From Bdellovibrio bacteriovorus (GTDB lineage: Bacteria > Bdellovibrionota > Bdellovibrionia > Bdellovibrionales > Bdellovibrionaceae), in contig NZ_CP020946.1 in assembly GCF_002208115.1 (NCBI RefSeq), forward strand, positions 2,914,001 to 2,978,000: 64,000 nt of DNA, given 5' to 3'. The notes beneath the pieces were generated by a model. The model worked only from the letters and a program-made list of their open reading frames with translations, had not been told where the DNA came from and searched no databases. Position numbers and translations under genes: made by a program. This document shows, in pieces, positions 58,722 to 64,000 of this stretch; position 1 is the first letter of the stretch, and each line of letters begins with the position of its first letter.

Positions 58722-59513
58722 CTAGTTCACAGAGTGGAAGAAACGTCCCCAGCGGATGGTCAGCGGGTTGCACAGGAACGGAAGCATTGGCACCGTCTCT
58801 TCACAACTTAGCCATACGAACATCGCACGACCCAGGATGTTTTGTTTTGGCAGGAAACCCCAAACACGGCTGTCAGAGGAATTCATGCGGTTGTCACCCA
58901 TAACAAACAGATGGTCATCCGGAATGGTCACTGGGCCAAAGGTTTCATAGATATCACCCTTGCGAAGCAGGATGGCATGCTCTTTACCCTCTTTGGCGCC
59001 TTTGCCCGGAGGCAGGACTTCAGTGAACTCAACATAGTTTTCTTTGCTGTCGTTGATGTTGCCATCACGCTGGAAATCCGCATCGCGCAGCCATGCAAAG
59101 TCATCCATATTGGCAGGTACCTTTTTTTCAACCGGTTTGTCGTTGATATAAAGAGTCCCGTTTTCGTAGTAAACCTTGTCGCCAGGCTCACCCACGATGC
59201 GTTTGATGAAGAAAGTGCTCATGTCTTTAGGATATTTAAAGACAATCACTTCCCCACGCTCAGGTTCGTTGAATTTCACCAGCCATTTTTCGCTGAAAGG
59301 AACACGCAAACCGTAAGTCAGCTTGTTCACGAAGATATGGTCATGAATCAAAAGCGACGGCAACATCGAGCCCGATGGAATCACGTAAGCTTCAATGAAG
59401 CCCCAACGGATGAAAAGGGCGATAAACACGGCCAGGAACAACGAGCCCCAACCTTCGGTCCAAAAGTGCTTTGTACGGAAATCCCAGCTTTTCACTTGTT
59501 GTTTGTCGCTCAT
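58722..59513 (-). CDS. lepB: Signal peptidase I, first tandem copy
   Basis: The 263-residue protein has the catalytic Ser49 (IPSGSMLPSL) and Lys104 (IKRIVGEPGDKV) and the box GDNRMNSSDSRVWG. It is closest to the second copy (shared LLIHDHI and YGL..PFS segments), pointing to a tandem duplication. It starts 10 bp after lepA ends, the classic lepA-lepB pairing. Confidence 0.95.
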   Translation of the reverse strand: MSDKQQVKSWDFRTKHFWTEGWGSLFLAVFIALFIRWGFIEAYVIPSGSMLPSLLIHDHIFVNKLTYGLRVPFSEKWLVKFNEPERGEVIVFKYPKDMSTFFIKRIVGEPGDKVYYENGTLYINDKPVEKKVPANMDDFAWLRDADFQRDGNINDSKENYVEFTEVLPPGKGAKEGKEHAILLRKGDIYETFGPVTIPDDHLFVMGDNRMNSSDSRVWGFLPKQNILGRAMFVWLSCEETVPMLPFLCNPLTIRWGRFFHSVN

Positions 59514-59523
59514 GTTGATTCTC

Positions 59524-61323
59524 CTAGTCTTCGACTTTCAGGATCGCAAGGAAGGCTTCTTGAGGGACTTCCACATGGCCGATGGCCTTCATGCGCTTTT
59601 TACCCTCTTTTTGCTTTTCCAGAAGCTTACGCTTACGGGAAATATCACCACCATAGCACTTCGCGGTCACGTCTTTTCTGATCGCTCCCAGAGTTTCACG
59701 GGCGATGATCTTGGCACCGATCGCTGCCTGGATCGCCACCTGATACTGCTGACGAGGGATCAATTCTTTCATCTTTTCAGCCAACAGACGGCCACGGTTT
59801 TGCGCCTTGGAGCGGTGAACGATCAAAGACAGGGCGTCAATCGGCTCACCGTTGATCAGAATGTCCAGCTTCACCAGGTCTGATTCCTCAAAACCGACGA
59901 ATTCATACTCCAAAGACGCATAACCTTTGGAGATGGATTTCAAACGATCATAGAAGTCCATCACCATCTCATTCATTGGCAGCTTGTACTCAATGATGAC
60001 TTTTTTGTCGGTGACGTATTCCATTTTCAACTGGATACCGCGTTTGTCCTCGCACAGTTTCAAAATGCCGCCGATATAGTCGGTCGGAGTGTGCAGGGTC
60101 ACCTTGACGTAAGGCTCTTCAAATTTGGCGATCTGGGTGTCCACTGGCATGCCGGATGGATTTTCCAGCATCATTTCGGTGCCGTCCGTTTTGGTAATAC
60201 GGTATACAACCGTCGGCGCCGTGGTGATCAGATCCAGATTGAATTCACGCTCAAGACGCTCTTGAACGATTTCCATGTGCAACAGCCCCAGGAAACCGCA
60301 ACGGTATCCGAAACCAAGCGCCGCGGATTTTTCCACCTCAAACGTCAAAGACGAGTCATTCAGACAAAGTTTGTCCAAAGCGTCCTTCAGGTTTTCGTAT
60401 TCAGAAGCCACAACCGGGAAGATACCGGCAAATACCATCGGCTTGATACGCTGGAAGCCGGCCAGAGGCTCTGTCGCCGGATGTTTTGCTGCCGTTACGG
60501 TGTCACCCACCTGCACGTCACGGATGTCTTTGATGCCGCAGACGATAAAGCCCACTTCACCCGCTTCAAGCACTTCCTGCATTGCCGGGAATGGTTTGTA
60601 TTTCCCCATACGCAGGACTTCATAGTCACGGTCTGTCGCCATGAACTTGATCTTGTCGCCTTTTTTGATCACGCCATCGACCATACGAACCAGGACGACA
60701 ACGCCCTGATAAGCATCAAACCAAGAGTCGAAAATCAGAGCTCTTGGCGTCAGGCTGCGATCCGCCTTTGGTGGCGGAACTTTTTCAACGATCGCTTCAA
60801 GAATGTCGGTGATACCGATTTTTTCTTTCGCGGAAGCATGAATGATCCCTGTGCAGTCCAGGCCCACAGTGTCTTCGATCTGCTTCGCAACACCTTCCGG
60901 ATCTGCGGAAGGAAGATCGATCTTGTTCAGAACAGGAATGATCTCAAGATTATTTTCCAGCGCCAGATAAACGTTCGCCAGAGTTTGTGCTTCCACCCCT
61001 TGAGCGGCGTCGACCACCAGGATCGCACCTTCACAAGCAGCCAAAGAACGGGACACTTCGTAAGAGAAGTCCACGTGCCCCGGTGTATCGATCAAGTTGA
61101 TCTGATACATGTTGCCGTCTTTGGATTTGAAATCCAGACAGACGGTTTGGGCTTTGATGGTGATGCCGCGTTCGCGCTCAAGTTCCATGTTGTCCAGGAA
61201 CTGATCCTTTTTCTCACGATCCGACAAAGAGCCGGTGGCAGAAAGAAGACCGTCAGCCAAAGTAGATTTGCCGTGGTCGATGTGAGCGATGATAGAGAAA
61301 TTGCGTATGTATTTAGGATCCAT
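59524..61323 (-). CDS. lepA: Elongation factor 4 (LepA) GTPase
   Basis: The 599-residue ribosome-associated GTPase has [20 protein letters not shown] (G1), [12 protein letters not shown] (G2), DTPGHVDF (G3), [12 protein letters not shown] (G4) and the LepA-specific C-terminal domain ([20 protein letters not shown]). The ATG at 61323 gives the family start MDPKYIRNF. No ribosome-binding site precedes it; a TATACT box ends 7 bp upstream, so the transcript may be leaderless. Read-through from metK would have to pass the terminator at 61345-61373. Confidence 0.97.
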   Translation of the reverse strand: MDPKYIRNFSIIAHIDHGKSTLADGLLSATGSLSDREKKDQFLDNMELERERGITIKAQTVCLDFKSKDGNMYQINLIDTPGHVDFSYEVSRSLAACEGAILVVDAAQGVEAQTLANVYLALENNLEIIPVLNKIDLPSADPEGVAKQIEDTVGLDCTGIIHASAKEKIGITDILEAIVEKVPPPKADRSLTPRALIFDSWFDAYQGVVVLVRMVDGVIKKGDKIKFMATDRDYEVLRMGKYKPFPAMQEVLEAGEVGFIVCGIKDIRDVQVGDTVTAAKHPATEPLAGFQRIKPMVFAGIFPVVASEYENLKDALDKLCLNDSSLTFEVEKSAALGFGYRCGFLGLLHMEIVQERLEREFNLDLITTAPTVVYRITKTDGTEMMLENPSGMPVDTQIAKFEEPYVKVTLHTPTDYIGGILKLCEDKRGIQLKMEYVTDKKVIIEYKLPMNEMVMDFYDRLKSISKGYASLEYEFVGFEESDLVKLDILINGEPIDALSLIVHRSKAQNRGRLLAEKMKELIPRQQYQVAIQAAIGAKIIARETLGAIRKDVTAKCYGGDISRKRKLLEKQKEGKKRMKAIGHVEVPQEAFLAILKVED

Positions 61324-61330
61324 GGGCGGT

Positions 61331-61336
61331 AGTATA
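61331..61336 (-). promoter_or_regulatory. -10 box of lepA, possible leaderless start
   Basis: TATACT on the minus strand ends 7 bp before the lepA ATG. No convincing -35 at 16-18 bp; that space is occupied by the metK terminator stem. Confidence 0.4.
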
Positions 61337-61340
61337 AATA

Positions 61341-61373
61341 AGAAGCGCCGAGTTGCTAGTGACAACTCGGCGC
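61341..61373 (-). terminator. Rho-independent terminator of metK
   Basis: GCGCCGAGTTG, 7-nt loop, CAACTCGGCGC is a perfect 11-bp stem; on the minus strand TTCTTATTT follows. It lies 24 bp after the metK stop and immediately before the lepA -10. Confidence 0.85.
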
Positions 61374-61396
61374 AATGATTAAGGTTTTATTAAAAT

Positions 61397-62560
61397 TTAA
61401 GCCAAAGTCTTTACAGCGTCTTTCAGTTGGTCGACCTTGTTCAGGCGCTCCCAAGTGAAGGACTCTTCGTTACGACCAAAGTGGCCGTAAGCCGCTGTCT
61501 GGCTGTAAATCGGTCTTAGCAGGTCCAAATCCTTCGTAATGCGAGCTGGGCGCAAATCGAAGACCTGGCGAACTGCTTTTTCAAGCACTTCAGGGCCTAC
61601 TTTGCTAGTGCCATAGTCATTTACGGTGATGCTGACAGGCTCAGCCACACCGATCGCGTAAGCCACCTGAACCAGGCAGCGTTCCGCAAGGCCCGCACCC
61701 ACGATGTTCTTAGCGATATGACGTGATGCGTAAGCAGCAGAGCGATCCACTTTGGAAGGATCTTTACCAGAGAACGCGCCACCACCGTGAGCACCGTGAC
61801 CACCGTAAGTGTCCACGATGATTTTACGGCCGGTCAAACCCGCGTCACCCATTGGACCACCCGTTACGAAACGGCCCGTTGGATTGATGAAGAATTTGGT
61901 TTTTGCATCGATCCAGTTGCCCGGGATGGATTTTTTGATCAGTTCTTCCGTGATGAATTCTTTGATCGTAGCATTGGAAACGCTGTCTGCGTGCTGAGTG
62001 GAGATAACCACCGCATCAATGCGTTTTGCGATGCCGTTTTCGTACTGAACTGTCACTTGGGATTTGGCATCCGGGCGCAACCAGTCCACTTTATTGGCTT
62101 TGCGAAGAGCGGCAAGGTCTTTCACCAGTTTGTGAGACATTGCGATGCTCAAAGGCATCAGCTCTGGAGTTTCATTGACTGCATAACCGAACATCAGACC
62201 CTGGTCGCCCGCGCCCTGATCGTCGGAAAGAGTTTCTTTAACGCCCACGGCGATATCAGGGGACTGCTGGCCCACGGCAATCATCACGCCGCAAGTTTTG
62301 TAGTCGAAGCCCTTGTCAGAGTGATCGTAACCAATGCGTTTTACAACTTCACGGGCTACTTCAGAGAAATTAACTTTTGCAGAAGTTGTGATCTCGCCAC
62401 CAACAACCACCAAGCCGGTCGTCAGCAGGGTTTCACAGGCAACACGGCCCTTCGGATCCTGTGCCAGGATGGCATCCAGAATACCGTCAGAGATTTGATC
62501 GGCCATTTTGTCGGGGTGACCTTCGGAAACAGATTCACTCGTAAACAGGTAGTTTTTCAC
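61397..62560 (-). CDS. metK: S-adenosylmethionine synthetase
   Basis: The 387-residue enzyme makes S-adenosylmethionine from methionine and ATP. The family motifs [25 protein letters not shown] and [16 protein letters not shown] are all present, and length is normal. It uses a GTG start at 62560 with GAGGAA upstream. The leader of about 95 nt contains a hairpin that includes the GAGG and whose loop can pair further upstream. The promoter overlaps the last codon of the preceding membrane-protein gene. Confidence 0.97.
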   Translation of the reverse strand: MKNYLFTSESVSEGHPDKMADQISDGILDAILAQDPKGRVACETLLTTGLVVVGGEITTSAKVNFSEVAREVVKRIGYDHSDKGFDYKTCGVMIAVGQQSPDIAVGVKETLSDDQGAGDQGLMFGYAVNETPELMPLSIAMSHKLVKDLAALRKANKVDWLRPDAKSQVTVQYENGIAKRIDAVVISTQHADSVSNATIKEFITEELIKKSIPGNWIDAKTKFFINPTGRFVTGGPMGDAGLTGRKIIVDTYGGHGAHGGGAFSGKDPSKVDRSAAYASRHIAKNIVGAGLAERCLVQVAYAIGVAEPVSITVNDYGTSKVGPEVLEKAVRQVFDLRPARITKDLDLLRPIYSQTAAYGHFGRNEESFTWERLNKVDQLKDAVKTLA

Positions 62561-62571
62561 TGCGTTCGTTC

Positions 62572-62619
62572 CTCATTAGGGAATGGTGTTAATGAGCTCG
62601 GCCCCCACCGGGACCATCC
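62572..62619 (-). promoter_or_regulatory. metK leader: hairpin over the ribosome-binding site with possible pseudoknot
   Basis: In the transcript CTCATTA (62590-62596) pairs perfectly with TAATGAG (62572-62578), burying part of the GAGG ribosome-binding site. The 11-nt loop contains ACCATTCC, which can pair with GGATGGT (62613-62619) with one bulge, giving an H-type pseudoknot. A GGTCCC/GGGGCC stem competes with it. This arrangement is riboswitch-like, but I cannot match it to a known SAM-sensing class. Confidence 0.4.
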
Positions 62620-62660
62620 TAAAAAACAGTCAGAATTGAGCTGGAATTTAGCGAGCGGCC

Positions 62661-62689
62661 AAACTATCAAAAGCACCCGGAGGGGTCAA
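62661..62689 (-). promoter_or_regulatory. metK promoter
   Basis: TTGACC (62684-62689) and TAGTTT (62661-62666) on the minus strand are 17 bp apart. Transcription would start near 62654. Confidence 0.6.
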
Positions 62690-63303
62690 GAGTCCTTGGG
62701 TTTGTGGTGGTAAAAATAGGCAAGCTCCAGGAAAAACACTGTAAAGCCTCCAACCAGGCCAATCAGCCCCAGGCCAATCATGAACTGAGCCAGAGTCCGC
62801 CCCAGCTCACTGATAGAGGATTCCGGCACCAGCCCCTTGCTTTGAAGCAGGAACATCAGCAGATAGGCCCCAACCGACAGGAAGGTCCACAGGATTGCAT
62901 GTGCCCGGCTGGTCAACAAACCCACGATCAGCGGCAGCACCGCAAACCAGATCAGCGTCGGAGAGAAAAAGCCCCCGGTGAAATAGGAAAATGAAAACTG
63001 AAAGATCATCCCCGAGGTCACCATGGAATAGGCTGCCAGGGACATCGAACGGCTCCAGCGGTAAATCAGCGGAGAAAAGGCATGCATGATTGAACAGGCA
63101 AAACCGATTTGAGCCAAGGTCGGATTTTCCACGAAAAATAAAGAGATGAAGCTGTAGGTCCACATCAGCAGACCGGTCAAAAGGGTGATCAGAACCAGCA
63201 GGCGCCATTTATAATGACGAACATGTTTGTCTTCTTTTACATCCAGGGAAAAGAGGGTGGTCCCCCAAAGAATCTGTTCTTCCTGTTCCAAGTAACATTC
63301 CAA
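62686..63303 (-). CDS. Multi-pass membrane protein resembling a stand-alone sensory membrane domain
   Basis: The 205-residue protein has six predicted membrane helices after a short cytoplasmic start (MECYLEQEEQILWGTTLF). The pattern, including MIFQFSFSYFTGGFFSPTLIWFAVLPLIVGLL, resembles the membrane input domains found in front of histidine kinases or GGDEF proteins in this group. It stops right after the last helix (FFLELAYFYHHKPKDS), so it is either an orphan sensor that works with a partner or a truncated kinase. There is no sign of a frameshifted kinase domain downstream, where metK begins. Confidence 0.6.
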   Translation of the reverse strand: MECYLEQEEQILWGTTLFSLDVKEDKHVRHYKWRLLVLITLLTGLLMWTYSFISLFFVENPTLAQIGFACSIMHAFSPLIYRWSRSMSLAAYSMVTSGMIFQFSFSYFTGGFFSPTLIWFAVLPLIVGLLTSRAHAILWTFLSVGAYLLMFLLQSKGLVPESSISELGRTLAQFMIGLGLIGLVGGFTVFFLELAYFYHHKPKDS

Positions 63304-63368
63304 AAATACAAGAGGTGGATAATTCCACCTCCTTAGTATAATCGCGGATCAGAAAATTTGCACCTAAA

Positions 63369-63719
63369 TCACGCCGCCTTCTTCCAGCGTGCAAACGTGT
63401 CTTGACGTGCGCCTTTCGTAAGTTCCGGTTTTTTGTGGTCTTTATATTGTTTGTTTGTCTTAAGGAACTGTTTCTCCATTTTTTCGGCACATGCGTCCAC
63501 CGCACCATAAATATCCGGGCCATATGCCGTGGCCTTAAAATACTTCTCGCGAGTGTTCACAGAGATCTCAACACAGAATTCATTTTTAACCTTACTGAAA
63601 TACACGTTGCCGTAACCTTCTTTAAGCAGGAAACGTCCCACCTCGGACATTCTTTCTTCGGTGTACTTTTCCAGGGAATCGGAGTGATCCAGATGCTTAA
63701 AGGTGTAGTTGAGTTTCAT
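63369..63719 (-). CDS. hpf: Ribosome hibernation promoting factor (short HPF/YfiA type)
   Basis: The 116-residue protein has the HPF fold pattern (MKLNYTFKHLDHSDSLEKYTEER, FCVEISVNTREKYFKATAYG, DIYGAVDACAEKMEKQFLKTN) and a short basic tail, without the dimerisation domain of long HPF. It binds the 30S subunit and inactivates ribosomes in non-growing cells, apt for the non-replicating attack phase. GGAGAAAAC precedes the ATG. About 60 bp separate it from the membrane-protein gene. Confidence 0.92.
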   Translation of the reverse strand: MKLNYTFKHLDHSDSLEKYTEERMSEVGRFLLKEGYGNVYFSKVKNEFCVEISVNTREKYFKATAYGPDIYGAVDACAEKMEKQFLKTNKQYKDHKKPELTKGARQDTFARWKKAA

Positions 63720-63813
63720 GTTTTCTCCTTCTCGGCCCCTTTCAAGGCCTTTGATTTCTTACCTGGACTTCTTATCGGTCCAGCCGGACTAAAGATGAGC
63801 CCTATTTTGAGAC

Positions 63814-64000
63814 TCATTTGGTTTTTCTTTGGGTTAATAGACAGGCCTTAAAAATTTCATCGTCCTGCTTATTATTCAGATATTTGGCAACAGGGCTCAT
63901 GGCGGCAAAAGCCTCTTTGCACTGACCGCGGCTGAATTCGAGCTTTGCGTCGAAATAGGAATCCCGAAGGGCTGCGGGCAGGCGGTCCACCGTTTTCGGC
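63814..64000 (-). CDS. Hypothetical protein, C-terminal 61 residues only
   Basis: The reading frame enters from the right edge and ends with TGA at 63814. The visible part is helical and contains YFDAKLEFSRGQCKEAFAAM and VAKYLNNKQDDEIFKACLL, which resembles a tetratricopeptide-type helix pair. Too little is present for a family call. It lies 94 bp upstream of hpf on the same strand. Confidence 0.55.
   Translation of the reverse strand, partial: PKTVDRLPAALRDSYFDAKLEFSRGQCKEAFAAMSPVAKYLNNKQDDEIFKACLLTQRKTK

Noticed and set aside
61324-61365. Upstream extension of lepA to a TTG at 61365
   Set aside because: The extension would lie within the metK terminator hairpin and the -10 box; family alignment starts at the ATG at 61323.

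Overview
The window looks like a chromosomal segment of a predatory deltaproteobacterium of the Bdellovibrio group, most likely B. bacteriovorus or a close relative. This is a judgement from remembered family traits, not from a search. The pointers are the 16S rRNA sequence, a phage-tail-like adhesin with a C-terminal endosialidase-type chaperone (the mosaic adhesive trimer type known from Bdellovibrio), a pilD next to pilMNOPQ, a FliG-like soluble protein, FliA-like promoters, and many small secreted or lipoprotein genes.

Layout. 1-13 kb holds short, mostly independent units: a DCC-type thiol protein and a UbiB/ABC1 kinase with a di-haem cytochrome c peroxidase; a LysR regulator; a formaldehyde-detoxification pair (adhC-fghA) with a divergent LysR regulator; a DUF3015-DUF4105 pair separated by an attenuator-like terminator; an SDR; a stress pair (BON and glycine-rich YflT-like); and a DUF72 gene. 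13.4-18.2 kb holds phhB and a TolC-RND efflux pair without an adaptor. 18.3-31.8 kb is envelope-centred: L,D-transpeptidase, adhesin fibre, OmpA, an LTXXQ/ECF-sigma/anti-sigma operon with its own ECF-type promoter, pyroglutamyl peptidase, secreted hydrolase, FliG-like protein and a VWA lipoprotein.

33.1-39.3 kb is an rRNA operon on the minus strand (promoter, leader, 16S, tRNA-Ile, 23S, 5S) with recognisable processing stems. Its leader carries about 620 bp of foreign-looking, chimeric rRNA: part of a 16S joined directly to part of a 23S, both closer to Betaproteobacteria than to the host. It sits between the 5' arm of the 16S processing stem and the mature 16S 5' end, so normal RNase III maturation should remove it. 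tRNA-Ala lies upstream of the rrn promoter instead of in the spacer.

39.4-64 kb is almost entirely minus strand. Reading in the direction of transcription: hpf, a membrane protein, metK, lepA, three consecutive lepB paralogues, pyrB-carA-unknown-carB, a PhnD-like binding protein, an ABC ATPase and permease, pilD, pilMNOPQ plus a lipoprotein, then rarA. From pyrB to pilD most junctions overlap by 4-8 nt or have gaps of 15 nt or less, so pyrimidine synthesis, an ABC exporter and prepilin processing are tied together in one transcription unit.

The most unusual items are the foreign rRNA chimera in the rrn leader, the terminator whose loop carries a possible start codon, the pseudoknot-capable metK leader, the self-contained ECF circuit, and the FliA-like promoters of the fibre and hydrolase genes. 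I saw no CRISPR array, transposase, integrase or prophage.
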